Assembly: GCA_028282725.1 (NCBI GenBank)
Contig: JANQHF010000082.1
Span: 1 to 64,000 of the forward strand
Length of the DNA stretch: 64,000 nucleotides
Direction of reading: 5' to 3'
Source of the DNA: Saprospiraceae bacterium
GTDB taxonomy: Bacteria > Bacteroidota > Bacteroidia > Chitinophagales > Saprospiraceae
This document shows positions 49,931-61,797 of the stretch, in pieces. Position 1 is the first letter of the stretch, and each line of letters begins with the position of its first letter. A program made the translations under genes and the position numbers. Under the pieces are notes generated by a model. That model saw nothing but the letters and a program-made list of their open reading frames with translations, was not told the DNA's origin and did no database searches.

Positions 49931-51751
49931 ATGTCTAAGTATGTAAGTGTCGAACATCTCAAGTATTTGCTTCATGAAGTTCATGGAATGGATGAAATGT
50001 TCAGACTTTCCCGATATCGGGAATATGACTCGGAAAGCATTGATATGCTGCTCGATTCGATCAGGCAATTCTCCGATAAGGAACTCTTTCCCTATTTGAA
50101 GGAGATGGACGAATTCGGGGCGAAATATGAGAATGGATCAATTACGGCTCATCCTCAAATAGAGCGCATTATGAGACAAGCCGGTGAAAATGGATTTATA
50201 TGCAGTCATTTCGATTATGACGAAGGTGGGTCCCAAATGCCATATATGGTGGGCATTGCTGCCAATTTTATTACCACCGCAGCCAATAATTCGGCTGTGG
50301 GCTATATGAGTCTTACTGCCGGTGCTGCCGGCTTGATCAGGTCTTTTGGATCCAAAGAGCAGTTTGAAGAGTATGTCCCGAACATGGTGGCAGGTAAATG
50401 GGGTGGAACAATGGCATTGACTGAACCACAGGCAGGCAGTTCTCTATCAGACATCGTGACCTCGGCCCGGGAAAATCAAGATGGGAGCTACAAAATTACA
50501 GGTCAAAAGATCTTCATATCATCCGGTGATCACCAGTGTGTGGAAAACATCGTCCACCTTGTCCTTGCCCGCATTGAGGGAGCTCCTGCCGGTACGAAGG
50601 GTATTTCTCTTTTTATCGTGCCCAAGAAAAGAATGAATGCTGATCGTGTATTGGTATCGAATGATGTATTCACGGCCGGAGAATATGATAAAATGGGTCA
50701 AAGAGCATATGTCACGACACACCTTGTCTTTGGCGAACAGAACAATTGCAAAGGTTGGTTGGTCGGCGAGGCTAATATGGGATTGAAGTATATGTTTCAG
50801 ATGATGAATGGAGCCCGGCTTGAGGTAGGATTAACAGGGGCGGCAATCGCCTCAGCTGCATACTATGCTTCCCTGCAATATGCAAAAGAGAGACCACAGG
50901 GACGGAAATTGGATGGTTCAGGGGGCAAGAATCTGAATGAACCGCAAACATTGATCATCAATCACCCCGATGTGAGAAGGATGCTGATGTTGCAAAAAGC
51001 GATTGTAGAAGGATCTGCGAGTTTGCTTCTTCTTTGTGCAAAGTACCTGGATTTATCTCACAATGGAGAAACGGAAGAGGAAAGACGAAAGAATCATTTG
51101 TTGGTTGAATTGTTGACCCCGGTTGCAAAAACCTATCCATCGGAAATGGGCATTGTTTCGATCAGTAACGGTATGCAGGTATTAGGCGGCTATGGATTCA
51201 CCACGGACTTTCCTCTCGAGCAATATTACCGCGATGTTCGCATTACTGCCATTTATGAAGGGACAACAGGAATTCAATCTCTTGATTTGCTGGGACGAAA
51301 GATGACCATGCACAATGGACAGGCCGTACGCGAATTGATAGTCGAAATTTCCAATACAATGAATGATGCCTCGACTTTTGACGAATTGAAACCGTATGCC
51401 GAACAATTACAGCTTGCAGTTCAATCCACTGAGCAGGTATTGATGCACCTGATGTCTTTTGCCATGAAGGGGCAATTTGAAAAATTCCTTGCTGATGCGA
51501 CGATATTTATGGAATTCTTCGGAACCACGGTCATAGGATGGCAATGGCTTGCCATGGCCCTGTCCGCCAAAAAAGCGTTGGTCACAGAGCAGATGAAGCG
51601 AAGTACGGACTTCTATGAAAGTCAGATTCATGCGATGAAATTCTATTTTAAATATGAATTAACGAAAACGAAGGGTCTGGCGGAAACTTTGTTGAATACA
51701 GAACAATTAACAACAGTAGAAAAAGAAAGGGCAATGTCCCTATTTGAGTAA
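49931..51751 (+). CDS. Acyl-CoA dehydrogenase
   Basis: 'GTMALTEPQAGSSLSDIVTSARENQDGSYKITGQKIFISSGDH', 'VLGGYGFTTDFPLEQYYRDVRITAIYEGTTGIQSLDLLGRK'. Confidence 0.96.
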   Translation: MSKYVSVEHLKYLLHEVHGMDEMFRLSRYREYDSESIDMLLDSIRQFSDKELFPYLKEMDEFGAKYENGSITAHPQIERIMRQAGENGFICSHFDYDEGGSQMPYMVGIAANFITTAANNSAVGYMSLTAGAAGLIRSFGSKEQFEEYVPNMVAGKWGGTMALTEPQAGSSLSDIVTSARENQDGSYKITGQKIFISSGDHQCVENIVHLVLARIEGAPAGTKGISLFIVPKKRMNADRVLVSNDVFTAGEYDKMGQRAYVTTHLVFGEQNNCKGWLVGEANMGLKYMFQMMNGARLEVGLTGAAIASAAYYASLQYAKERPQGRKLDGSGGKNLNEPQTLIINHPDVRRMLMLQKAIVEGSASLLLLCAKYLDLSHNGETEEERRKNHLLVELLTPVAKTYPSEMGIVSISNGMQVLGGYGFTTDFPLEQYYRDVRITAIYEGTTGIQSLDLLGRKMTMHNGQAVRELIVEISNTMNDASTFDELKPYAEQLQLAVQSTEQVLMHLMSFAMKGQFEKFLADATIFMEFFGTTVIGWQWLAMALSAKKALVTEQMKRSTDFYESQIHAMKFYFKYELTKTKGLAETLLNTEQLTTVEKERAMSLFE

Positions 51752-51784
51752 CTTTAAATTTATAAACAATTAATTTTTAATTAC

Positions 51785-52081
51785 ATGGATGCAGCAACAG
51801 TACTTGCACAATTAAATGAACAAGCCTCAAACATTGATCCTATTGGGGCAACAGTAAAGTTTGCAGTCGACGATCATAATATCTATATAGATGGAACTGG
51901 TGACTCCAATGTCGTAAGTGATAGCGATGCAGAAGCGGATTGCACAATTTCTACTTCATTGGAAACCCTGATGAAATTAAAAGATGGCGATCTGAATCCC
52001 ATGATGGCCGTAATGAGCGGTAAGATCAAAATACAGGGCGATATGAGTCTTGCCATGAAACTACAATCTCTCCTCTCTTAG
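51785..52081 (+). CDS. SCP2 sterol-binding domain protein
   Basis: 'ATVKFAVDDHNIYIDGTGDSN...DCTISTSLETLMKLKDGDLNPMMAVMSGKIKIQGDMSLAMKLQSLL'. Confidence 0.93.
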   Translation: MDAATVLAQLNEQASNIDPIGATVKFAVDDHNIYIDGTGDSNVVSDSDAEADCTISTSLETLMKLKDGDLNPMMAVMSGKIKIQGDMSLAMKLQSLLS

Positions 52082-52102
52082 AAGAACAGGAAATAACAGC
52101 AA

Positions 52103-52135
52103 AAAGGCCCTTTGGTTTACCCGGGGCCTTTATAT
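52103..52135. terminator. Bidirectional-looking terminator after SCP2 gene
   Basis: AAAGGCCC-loop-GGGCCTTT (52103-52131), A-rich left flank and T/A-rich right flank. Confidence 0.65.
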
Positions 52136-52161
52136 ATTAATAAATTGTTATTTTTTTCTGA

Positions 52162-52473
52162 TTAGTTAGGATGATAGTATAAATGAAGGAATCTTCCGGC
52201 ACTCAGGGGCTTTTCAGGGTTCACTTTTGCCCCTAAATATGGAAACAAAATAGCCAGTTCATCCAGGAGTGCTTTTTGGTTGTCATCTACGATGTACTCA
52301 GGATGCGCCAACAGTATCTTCACAAAGATCCTGTCCGTTAATTCCTTCGCTTTCAGCGTATTATGACAGAGGGCAAGACTATTCTTGTATACCCAATCAA
52401 AATGTTTTTGATAGAATTGATCCCATGCATTGATGGATAATCCGATTGCGTTGGTTGGTTCTATTCGGGTCAT
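52162..52473 (-). CDS. Small protein resembling sigma-70 region 2 only
   Basis: 'AWDQFYQKHFDWVYKNSLALCHNTLKAKELTDRIFVKILLAHPE' resembles ECF sigma2; no region 4. Confidence 0.5.
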   Translation of the reverse strand: MTRIEPTNAIGLSINAWDQFYQKHFDWVYKNSLALCHNTLKAKELTDRIFVKILLAHPEYIVDDNQKALLDELAILFPYLGAKVNPEKPLSAGRFLHLYYHPN

Positions 52474-52600
52474 TTTTCCGAATTTATCTAATTAACAATA
52501 TAAACGTTTTTGAGGTTCGTTTTGTATCAGTTTACTTATAATCCAACAATTGAGCCAAAACTGTAATATAAACATACCCTTAGAATAACAGGGATGTCAA

Positions 52601-53827
52601 TCAGTGAGAAGAGGTGAGTAAGAGTTCCAGGGCTGTAAACTTAAAATCAAAGCGTTTCGCAAGGTATTCATTGGTTACATGCCCCTGGTACGTATATACC
52701 CCATTTCGAATACCTTCGTAATGATACAATATTTCAGAGAGTTTTTGGCCATTCCCGATGCGAAGAATCAAAGGAGTGAGGATGTTGCTAATCGCCTGTG
52801 AACTCGTTCTGGCCACTTTAGATGCGATATTCGGTACACAGTAATGTGTTACACCGTATTTGACATAGGTAGGCTGATCATGCGTAGTCATTTCGGAGGT
52901 TTCGAAACATCCTCCCTGGTCGATACTGACATCGATGATGACCGACCCCTTTTTCATATTCCTGACCATTTCGTCAGTCACAATGATTGGTGTTCTACCT
53001 GTCTTGGAATGAATGGCCCCGATTACGGCATCGGCACTTGTCAATTGATAGGCGATGTATTCAGGGTTGAGGGATGATGTGTGCAACTGGTGCCCGATCT
53101 TGTTTTGTAACCTGATGATCTTGTAGATGTCATTGTCAAATATCCGTACAGAGGCGCCCAAGCCAAGTGCCGTGCGAGTAGCATGTTCGCCGACAACTCC
53201 TGCCCCTAAAATAACCACCTTTGCCGGGGGTACACCCGAGACTCCTCCTAACATGACCCCACGTCCACCGGCATTGTTGGTCAAAAGATCTGCGGCTGTC
53301 AATATTGCCATCCTTCCGGCTATTTCACTCATGACCCGGATGACCGGAAATGATCCGTCTTCGTATCGCAAATGCTCCATGGCAATAGCGGTGATCCTCT
53401 TTTGCTTCAGCTTTTGCAAATATTCACCGGAAATAAGGGGTAGTTGCAAAGGTGTGATGAGCACTTGCCCTTCATTCATCATTTCCAATTCCTCCAGGGT
53501 AGGTGGGGCACTTTTTATGATCAGCCTGGCACTGAATACTTCCTTCGGGTTATCGCTGATCCGGGCACCTGCCGAAGTGAAGTTATCATCTGCATATTGT
53601 GATTTCATACCAGCCTTGGATTCTACAATGACATTGTGCCCATAGCCTGTAATCGATCGGATCGAATTAGGTACCAATGAAACCCTGCATTCACTATAAT
53701 GATTTTCTTTGGGAATCCCTATCGCAAGGCCATCCCCTTGGGATCTGACCTCAAGTCTTTCGACCTGTGTCTCATATTGTCCTTTTGTAAAAAATGATGA
53801 AAATTTATACTTATCCCCTGATGCCAT
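52601..53827 (-). CDS. ald: Alanine dehydrogenase
   Basis: 'IGIPKENHYSECRVSLVPNSI', 'GGVSGVPPAKVVILGAGVVGEHATRTALGLGASVRIFDND', 'IDVSIDQGGCFETSE'. Confidence 0.94.
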   Translation of the reverse strand: MASGDKYKFSSFFTKGQYETQVERLEVRSQGDGLAIGIPKENHYSECRVSLVPNSIRSITGYGHNVIVESKAGMKSQYADDNFTSAGARISDNPKEVFSARLIIKSAPPTLEELEMMNEGQVLITPLQLPLISGEYLQKLKQKRITAIAMEHLRYEDGSFPVIRVMSEIAGRMAILTAADLLTNNAGGRGVMLGGVSGVPPAKVVILGAGVVGEHATRTALGLGASVRIFDNDIYKIIRLQNKIGHQLHTSSLNPEYIAYQLTSADAVIGAIHSKTGRTPIIVTDEMVRNMKKGSVIIDVSIDQGGCFETSEMTTHDQPTYVKYGVTHYCVPNIASKVARTSSQAISNILTPLILRIGNGQKLSEILYHYEGIRNGVYTYQGHVTNEYLAKRFDFKFTALELLLTSSH

Positions 53828-53921
53828 ATTACGAGCCGAAAGAAATCTTCACTTAAAATTTTAGACTAATAATCCAATTGTACGATGGTGTCCCCGCTTC
53901 AAATCCGGTGCCCGTTTGCTA

Positions 53922-54740
53922 TTACTCGAAAGTTTCACTTACATAATCCACTAATTCCCTGATTTCTGCTTTGAGCAGGTCACGCTTGGACTCCGTTTCT
54001 TCCAGGTATTTTTCAGCGGTCTTCGTTCCATAAATTGCGGACATGAATCTAAGGGTCGGTTCGAGATAATCTGTGAAATTGTCATAGAAGTCAACAGTCG
54101 CCCAATGATATTCTCTTTCGGTACCTCCGGGGATGATCATGGTATAAATACCCCAGCCGTTCATATGACCCATTTCCATCCTCTTCTTATGGACCGGGAT
54201 CCAGTATTCCCTCTCTATCCTTTGATATTCATCCTCGGCAATGCCCGGTCTCATTCTCATCGCGTTAAACACCTGGTATCGATACATCCGGTCACCTTTG
54301 AAAACCTGATCCACTGTCCGCCATACCTCTTCATAGGTCATATCACTAATTTCCGGAGTTCTCAACGCAAGAGTGATCTCATCCCTGCTCAGTATATTCG
54401 TATAGTCCACGCCGAAACCTTCAAAGTGATCACCGAGTTTTTCTGCCGAATCGTATTCTTCTATCGTAATGTAGTTATAGTTTGTATTCGTTCCTGCCGG
54501 TGAAACAACACGGAAAAAGTACCATCCGTCCAAAACATCTTCATTGATTCGCTTTTGGTGGATCTTTTTCCAGGTTTCAAGTTGTGAACGCAAGAATTCA
54601 CTTTCATTCGAAGGGTCCACTTTTATATATTTTATGGCAAAGTAATTGAGAGAAACATCCTGTGCACTAACATTTGTATCAAATGCAGTACCGATTAATA
54701 CGGACAATAATGCGATCAAAACATACTGGGTCATTTTCAT
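53922..54740 (-). CDS. Secreted protein with two internal dimeric alpha/beta-barrel-like repeats
   Basis: Signal peptide; duplicated pattern 'ETWKKIHQKRINEDVLDGWYFFRVVSPAGTNTNYNYITIEEYDS' / 'EYWIPVHKKRMEMGHMNGWGIYTMIIPGGTEREYHWATVDFYDN'. Confidence 0.75.
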   Translation of the reverse strand: MKMTQYVLIALLSVLIGTAFDTNVSAQDVSLNYFAIKYIKVDPSNESEFLRSQLETWKKIHQKRINEDVLDGWYFFRVVSPAGTNTNYNYITIEEYDSAEKLGDHFEGFGVDYTNILSRDEITLALRTPEISDMTYEEVWRTVDQVFKGDRMYRYQVFNAMRMRPGIAEDEYQRIEREYWIPVHKKRMEMGHMNGWGIYTMIIPGGTEREYHWATVDFYDNFTDYLEPTLRFMSAIYGTKTAEKYLEETESKRDLLKAEIRELVDYVSETFE

Positions 54741-54883
54741 AGCTTATCGTTTATATTTTGTTAACCATTATATCATCTGAAGTTCTCTGCAGAATTACGT
54801 TTAAGATACATCATTTTTCGGCTTATCCCTAAATATCCCCGGCTCAATTCTATTCGGTTCATCACAGGCAAAAAAGGAAAATG

Positions 54884-55303
54884 CTAATGTTCACTTATGT
54901 CAATCGACCGGCTTTCTCCTTCCTCTGTAATTCTGATCATTACATAATTGTCTTTCAGGACCGGCAGCAATAATTCGGGCCATTCGATCAGACAGAATGA
55001 GCGTTGCCGGTTGAGGTATTCTTCTATTCCGATATTGTATAATTCTTCCAGGTCATTCAGACGGTACAGGTCCATGTGATAAACCATGGTGTCATTGGAC
55101 AACTCGTATTCGTTGATCAGAGAAAAGGTCGGACTACTCACCTCATCTTTTGATTGTAAGGCAACCATCCATTTTTTGACCAGGGTGGTTTTTCCCGACC
55201 CCAGATCCCCTTTTAACAAGAATAGAATATGCCGATCCATCAGTTTGATCAGGTAGGAAGCGACCTGATTTAAATCTCGTTCACTGTTTACCGTAAATAT
55301 CAT
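54884..55303 (-). CDS. tsaE: tRNA threonylcarbamoyladenosine biosynthesis ATPase TsaE
   Basis: P-loop '[18 protein letters not shown]'; '[12 protein letters not shown]...VYHMDLYRL'; 'LIEWPE'. Confidence 0.95.
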   Translation of the reverse strand: MIFTVNSERDLNQVASYLIKLMDRHILFLLKGDLGSGKTTLVKKWMVALQSKDEVSSPTFSLINEYELSNDTMVYHMDLYRLNDLEELYNIGIEEYLNRQRSFCLIEWPELLLPVLKDNYVMIRITEEGESRSIDISEH

Positions 55304-55374
55304 GACACTAAAGAGGTCGTATGCTGGTTGGACAATGCTCCTGACAATATGTCACATTCAAATACCTATTATCA

Positions 55375-55382
55375 TATCTTTG
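55375..55382 (+). promoter_or_regulatory. Candidate Bacteroidota -7 box (TAnnTTTG) for miaB
   Basis: TATCTTTG followed by C, 33 nt upstream of ATG 55415; -33 element not clear. Confidence 0.4.
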
Positions 55383-55414
55383 CACTCCTTAAAAAGAAAA
55401 TTGCTGAGGCACAA

Positions 55415-56881
55415 ATGTACGATAGCAACCCTACTATAGATGAATTGAATCCTGCAGATCAGGCTAAAAGACACAAATTGCTCGAAGATTGCCGTCAAGG
55501 AGAAGCCCTGGAAATGAAACATTCTGCAAACGGAGGCACGGCTCATAAGAAGTTCTATATTGAAAGCTATGGCTGTCAGATGAATTTTAGCGATGGTGAG
55601 ATTGTCGCCTCGATCCTGGCAGAGAATGGCTTTGCATCAACAAGGAATATAGAAGAATCGGATCTTATCCTGATCAATACGTGTTCGATACGCGAAAAGG
55701 CAGAAGAGAGTGTAAGAAAAAGACTTTCCGTCTTCAACCGGTTCAAAAAATCCAGACCCGGATTACTTGTTGGAGTACTGGGTTGCATGGCAGAGCGGTT
55801 GAAGTCCAAATTTCTTGAGGAAGAGAAAATCGTCGATATCGTCGTAGGCCCGGATGCATACAGGGATCTTCCCAGATTGGTGGATGAAGCTGAAGATGGT
55901 CAAAAAGGTGTCAATGTTTTTTTGTCCCGGGAAGAGACTTATGCGGACATTGCACCGTTGAGGATCGGTTCGAATGGAGTGACGGCCTTCATTTCCATTA
56001 TGCGCGGATGCGATAATATGTGTTCTTTTTGTGTCGTACCATTCACTCGTGGCAGGGAAAGAAGTCGCAATGCCTTTACGATCGTTTCTGAGGCACAGGA
56101 TTTATTTGACAAGGGATACAGGGAGGTTACGCTCCTGGGCCAGAACGTCGATTCCTATAAATGGGTAAATCCCGAATCAAATCAGACTGTCACATTTGCA
56201 CAATTGTTGGAAATGACTGCCCAGGTTCACGCGGACTTGCGGATCAGGTTTTCCACTTCTCATCCCAAGGATATGACTGATGACGTGCTTTATACAATGT
56301 CGAAATACGACAATATCTGCAAGTACATTCATCTTCCGGTACAATCCGGTAATTCAAGGGTTCTGAAACTGATGAACAGGACCTATGATCGTCAATGGTA
56401 TATGAATAGGGTAGAGAGCATCTATCGCATTCTTCCCGATTGTGCAATATCTTCTGACATCATCAGTGGATTTTGTACGGAAACAGAAGAAGATCACAAA
56501 GAAACCCTGGATATAATGGAATGGGCAGACTACAGTATGTCCTATATGTTTTATTATTCCGAAAGACCAGGGACACTGGCTGCAAAAAAACTTGAGGACG
56601 ACATTCCACTGGCAACCAAAAAGAAGAGATTACAGGAGATTATCAATGTGCAAAGTCAACTTTCGCTGAAGCATAATCAGCGGGATATCGGGAAGGTATT
56701 CAAGGTCCTGATCGAGGGAAATTCGAAAAAATCAGCTGAGCATTTCAAGGGAAGGAACAGCCAGAATAAAATGATCGTATTTCCCAAAAAGGGTCAATAT
56801 CAACCCGGAAATTATGTACACGTGAAGGTGGATTCTGTGACAAGTGCCACCCTGTTAGGCGAAATCATTGAAGAAGTTTAA
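55415..56881 (+). CDS. miaB: tRNA-2-methylthio-N6-dimethylallyladenosine synthase MiaB
   Basis: '[23 protein letters not shown]', radical SAM '[23 protein letters not shown]', TRAM-like C-terminus; ORF starts at 55328 but ATG 55415 is preferred. Confidence 0.94.
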   Translation: MYDSNPTIDELNPADQAKRHKLLEDCRQGEALEMKHSANGGTAHKKFYIESYGCQMNFSDGEIVASILAENGFASTRNIEESDLILINTCSIREKAEESVRKRLSVFNRFKKSRPGLLVGVLGCMAERLKSKFLEEEKIVDIVVGPDAYRDLPRLVDEAEDGQKGVNVFLSREETYADIAPLRIGSNGVTAFISIMRGCDNMCSFCVVPFTRGRERSRNAFTIVSEAQDLFDKGYREVTLLGQNVDSYKWVNPESNQTVTFAQLLEMTAQVHADLRIRFSTSHPKDMTDDVLYTMSKYDNICKYIHLPVQSGNSRVLKLMNRTYDRQWYMNRVESIYRILPDCAISSDIISGFCTETEEDHKETLDIMEWADYSMSYMFYYSERPGTLAAKKLEDDIPLATKKKRLQEIINVQSQLSLKHNQRDIGKVFKVLIEGNSKKSAEHFKGRNSQNKMIVFPKKGQYQPGNYVHVKVDSVTSATLLGEIIEEV

Positions 56882-56892
56882 AAGGAGATAAA

Positions 56893-58173
56893 GTGCAAAT
56901 ACAGGCTGTCAAGCAGAGATATGGAATAATCGGGCGATCACAAAAACTCGATCGTGCCCTTAGTAAAGCCATGCGTGTGGCCAATACCGATTTGACAGTT
57001 CTGATCCAGGGAGAGAGTGGCGTAGGCAAGGAAGTCATATCTAAGATCATTCATCAACTGAGTGCAAGAAAGCACAATACTTTTATTGCTATAAACACAG
57101 GAGCGCTACCTGAAGGAACGATCAACTCAGAATTGTTCGGTCATGAAAAAGGAGCTTTCACGGGTGCTACAAGCGACCGGAAGGGGTATTTTGAGACTGC
57201 TGGAGGAGGAACCATCTTCCTTGATGAGGTAGGAGAAATGCCGTTGGATACACAGGCATACCTGCTTCGCGTATTGGAATCGGGAGAATTTATACGGGTG
57301 GGATCTTCCACTGTGCAAAAGACTGATGTGAGGGTCATCGCAGCTACGAATGTCGACTTGCTGGAAAAAGTGAGAGCAGGAAAATTCAGGGAGGATCTCT
57401 ATTATCGGTTGAATACTGTACCGATCGTCGTTCCTTCTCTGAAAGAACGACGTGAAGATATCTATATGCTGTTTCGAAAATTTACATTGGATGCAGCGGA
57501 AAAATACCGGACAGAACCCGTTTCCCTGGATTCCGAAGCCAAGGATCTCCTGGTGAATTACAATTGGCCCGGCAACATCAGGGAATTGCGCAATGTGGCA
57601 GAACAACTGTCTATCTTGTCAGAAGAGAAATTAATTACGTCCGAAATTCTATCTGAAGTTGTTCCGAATATTCGCAACAGACATTTACCCGGGATTGCGA
57701 AAGATGGCGGTGAAAATCTCCAGGAACGCGAGATCCTGTACAAGGTTTTGTTTGATATGAAAAACGATATCAACGATCTGAAATCTTTGATATTCGAATT
57801 GATCAACAGCAACAATCTGCAGGTGAGCAATGTCAACAGCCTGAGACAATTACAGCTTTCACCAGGCAATGTTGCACCCTCCGATATCTATCAACCCTCT
57901 GGCGATCTTGCCAAAATGCAACAGGAATCCAGTCGTATTATTCCCGACGATCATTACGAAGAAAAGGCAACAGAATCCATGCCTGTAATCATCGAAAGAA
58001 ATACGTATGAAGAAAGCGAAATCGTGGAAGACAACTTGTCCCTTGAGCAGATGGAACGCAACCTCATCTCTAAAGCGTTGAAAAAATACAATGGAAGAAG
58101 AAAGGAGGCCGCAGCAGAACTGGGAATTTCGGAAAGAACACTCTACAGAAAAATAAAGAACTATGGCATGTAA
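56893..58173 (+). CDS. Sigma-54-dependent transcriptional activator without receiver domain, Fis-type HTH
   Basis: GTG start after AAAGGAG; 'GESGVGKEVISKIIH', GAFTGA box 'HEKGAFTGATSDRKGYFE', 'NWPGNIRELRN', C-terminal 'KEAAAELGISERTLYRKIKNYG'. Confidence 0.95.
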   Translation: MQIQAVKQRYGIIGRSQKLDRALSKAMRVANTDLTVLIQGESGVGKEVISKIIHQLSARKHNTFIAINTGALPEGTINSELFGHEKGAFTGATSDRKGYFETAGGGTIFLDEVGEMPLDTQAYLLRVLESGEFIRVGSSTVQKTDVRVIAATNVDLLEKVRAGKFREDLYYRLNTVPIVVPSLKERREDIYMLFRKFTLDAAEKYRTEPVSLDSEAKDLLVNYNWPGNIRELRNVAEQLSILSEEKLITSEILSEVVPNIRNRHLPGIAKDGGENLQEREILYKVLFDMKNDINDLKSLIFELINSNNLQVSNVNSLRQLQLSPGNVAPSDIYQPSGDLAKMQQESSRIIPDDHYEEKATESMPVIIERNTYEESEIVEDNLSLEQMERNLISKALKKYNGRRKEAAAELGISERTLYRKIKNYGM

Positions 58174-58684
58174 GTATTGGATCTTGCCATTATTTATCAG
58201 TCTCTGTTTTTCCGCATGCTATTCTTTCAAAGGAATTTCGATTGCTCCGACCATTTCTACTTTTTACGTGGATCAGTTTCAAAACGGGGCGGGTAATGCA
58301 CCTCCCGATATCGGACAGCGATTCAGCGAAGAGTTAAAGGACATCATTTTGAGGAGTTCGAGATTGAATTACGATGAAAGCGCCCCGGATATCGAATTTT
58401 CCGGGACGATAACGTCGTTCAATGTACAATCTGTTGCACCGGAAAGACGGGACGATTCATCCGGGGCTACCGATTTTGGAAGTTCATTGAATCGCCTGAA
58501 TATCTCCATCAGTGTCGAATATGTAAATAACCAGGACGCCGAGGATATCTGGACACAGAGCTTTTCTTTCTTTCAGGATTTTGACAATACCCAGAACCTC
58601 ACCGATGTACAGGACGACCTCATCGAGGAAATTTTCGATCAATTGACCAATGATATATTCACCAGAGCATTTACCAATTGGTAG
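58163..58684 (+). CDS. lptE: LptE-like LPS assembly lipoprotein
   Basis: 'SLCFSACYSFKGISIAPTISTFYVDQFQNGAGNAPPDIGQRFSEELKDIILRSSRL' matches the Bacteroidota LptE pattern; overlaps the upstream gene. Confidence 0.85.
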   Translation: MACKYWILPLFISLCFSACYSFKGISIAPTISTFYVDQFQNGAGNAPPDIGQRFSEELKDIILRSSRLNYDESAPDIEFSGTITSFNVQSVAPERRDDSSGATDFGSSLNRLNISISVEYVNNQDAEDIWTQSFSFFQDFDNTQNLTDVQDDLIEEIFDQLTNDIFTRAFTNW

Positions 58685-58686
58685 TT

Positions 58687-59400
58687 ATGGCCCGGAAAAA
58701 ACTCATAGATTATTTGAACGATCCTAACAATCTGAAATCAATCAGCACAGAAGAACTGAGAGATTGGGCGAGAACAGCGCCGTATGCCGGCCTGATCCAC
58801 AAGTTGCTCGTCCAAAAGCTCATATTGGAGAAGGCACCGGAGAAAGACCTGGAAGAAGCCACCACGATGGCCATCCTGAACAATGCGAATCCCGGAATTA
58901 CTTTGAAATCCATCGAAGACTTCAAACAGTGGATGCTTTCTTCTCAGAAGATGAAGGATGACAAGACCGAGATCATGGAAGATCCGGAACCCTCAAAAGC
59001 CCATGGCATTACCGATGAGGATATCAAGGATCAGACATCACCAATTATGGAGTCAGGACTTGAAGATCCGATCAGCGCGGCGAAAGTGATCCTGCCAAAA
59101 GATGAAAGTGCCGATGTCCAACAAGAGCAACTGACGACGGTCCCGGAAGAGACCGGGGATGAACTCAGCGATTTTACTTCGTGGTTACAGAGTCTAAAAC
59201 CCGTCAAAGATGCAGAGACCAAAGGAATGAAAAAGCTTGAATTGACCGATTCTTCAATAGCTTCGTCTGCCCTTGCGGAAATACTGACAGAGCAAGGACA
59301 TATCGCGGAAGCCATCCAAATGTATGAGTTACTTATATTGAAAAATCCCGAAAAAAGTTCTTTCTTTGCCGCTCAAATTGAAAAGCTGAAAGCACTATGA
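58687..59400 (+). CDS. Hypothetical cytoplasmic TPR-like protein
   Basis: Between lptE and secG; C-terminal 'SSALAEILTEQGHIAEAIQMYELLILKNPEKSSFFAAQIEKLKAL' TPR-like. Confidence 0.75.
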   Translation: MARKKLIDYLNDPNNLKSISTEELRDWARTAPYAGLIHKLLVQKLILEKAPEKDLEEATTMAILNNANPGITLKSIEDFKQWMLSSQKMKDDKTEIMEDPEPSKAHGITDEDIKDQTSPIMESGLEDPISAAKVILPKDESADVQQEQLTTVPEETGDELSDFTSWLQSLKPVKDAETKGMKKLELTDSSIASSALAEILTEQGHIAEAIQMYELLILKNPEKSSFFAAQIEKLKAL

Positions 59401-59654
59401 TCACCTTTCTAACGATCCTTGTTGCACTAGTGTGTGTCCTGTTAATGTTAGTTGTCCTCATTCAAAACCCTAAGGGTGGTGGACTGGATTCAACTTTCGG
59501 AGGTTCGGGTGCAAATCAAATGTTTGGGGCGGCAAAATCTACAGATCTGATCGAGAAAATCACATGGGGGCTTGCCATTGCACTTTTCATTCTTTGCATA
59601 ATAACAGCAATTATTGTCAATAGTCAGGCTGCAATTACGGCTCAGACTCTGTAG
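59397..59654 (+). CDS. secG: Preprotein translocase subunit SecG
   Basis: 'LVVLIQNPKGGGLDSTFGGSGANQMFGAAKSTDLIEKITWGLA'. Confidence 0.94.
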   Translation: MITFLTILVALVCVLLMLVVLIQNPKGGGLDSTFGGSGANQMFGAAKSTDLIEKITWGLAIALFILCIITAIIVNSQAAITAQTL

Positions 59655-59707
59655 TCAATATCTGCCATTTTTTCAATTCGATGATACCTTATTCTTGGTT
59701 TAAGTCA

Positions 59708-59766
59708 AAAATGTCAAAAATCACTGCTAAAATGTCAGTCCTGAAGTGCTTGGCACAGGAAGTGAT
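59708..59766 (+). promoter_or_regulatory. Candidate sigma-54-type promoter with upstream direct repeats, groES-groEL
   Basis: AAAATGTCA at 59708-59716 and 59729-59737 (21-bp spacing); TTGGCAC at 59750-59756 followed by AGGAAGTGAT (consensus TGGCAC-N5-TTGCW, imperfect -12). Confidence 0.4.
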
Positions 59767-59830
59767 GATAAAGCCATGTTATTCATTCATTCATTTTAAT
59801 TAATCCAAACGAACTGTAAAATTATAGATT

Positions 59831-60106
59831 ATGAGTTTGAAACCTATTAACGATCGAGTGGTAGTGAAACCTGCTCCCGCCGATGCTAAAACGAGTGGGG
59901 GTATCATTATCCCGGATACCGCAAAAGAGAAGCCGCAAAGGGGTAAAGTAATTGCTGTCGGACCTGGCAATGACGGAAATCAAATGACCGTAAAAAAAGG
60001 TGATACCGTATTGTATGGCAAGTATGCCGGTCAGGAATTGGAATACGAGGGTACAGAATATCTAATCATGAGGGAAGATGATATTCTCGTAATCATTGGT
60101 AAATAA
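59831..60106 (+). CDS. groES: Co-chaperonin GroES
   Basis: '[43 protein letters not shown]'. Confidence 0.98.
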   Translation: MSLKPINDRVVVKPAPADAKTSGGIIIPDTAKEKPQRGKVIAVGPGNDGNQMTVKKGDTVLYGKYAGQELEYEGTEYLIMREDDILVIIGK

Positions 60107-60127
60107 GAAATTAATAAATCACGATAA

Positions 60128-61777
<1,650 letters not shown>

Positions 61778-61797
61778 TTAGAATTGAAATGAATCCA

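Noticed and set aside
59655-59830. CIRCE/HrcA operator upstream of groES
   Set aside because: Looked for TTAGCACTC-N9-GAGTGCTAA; not present.
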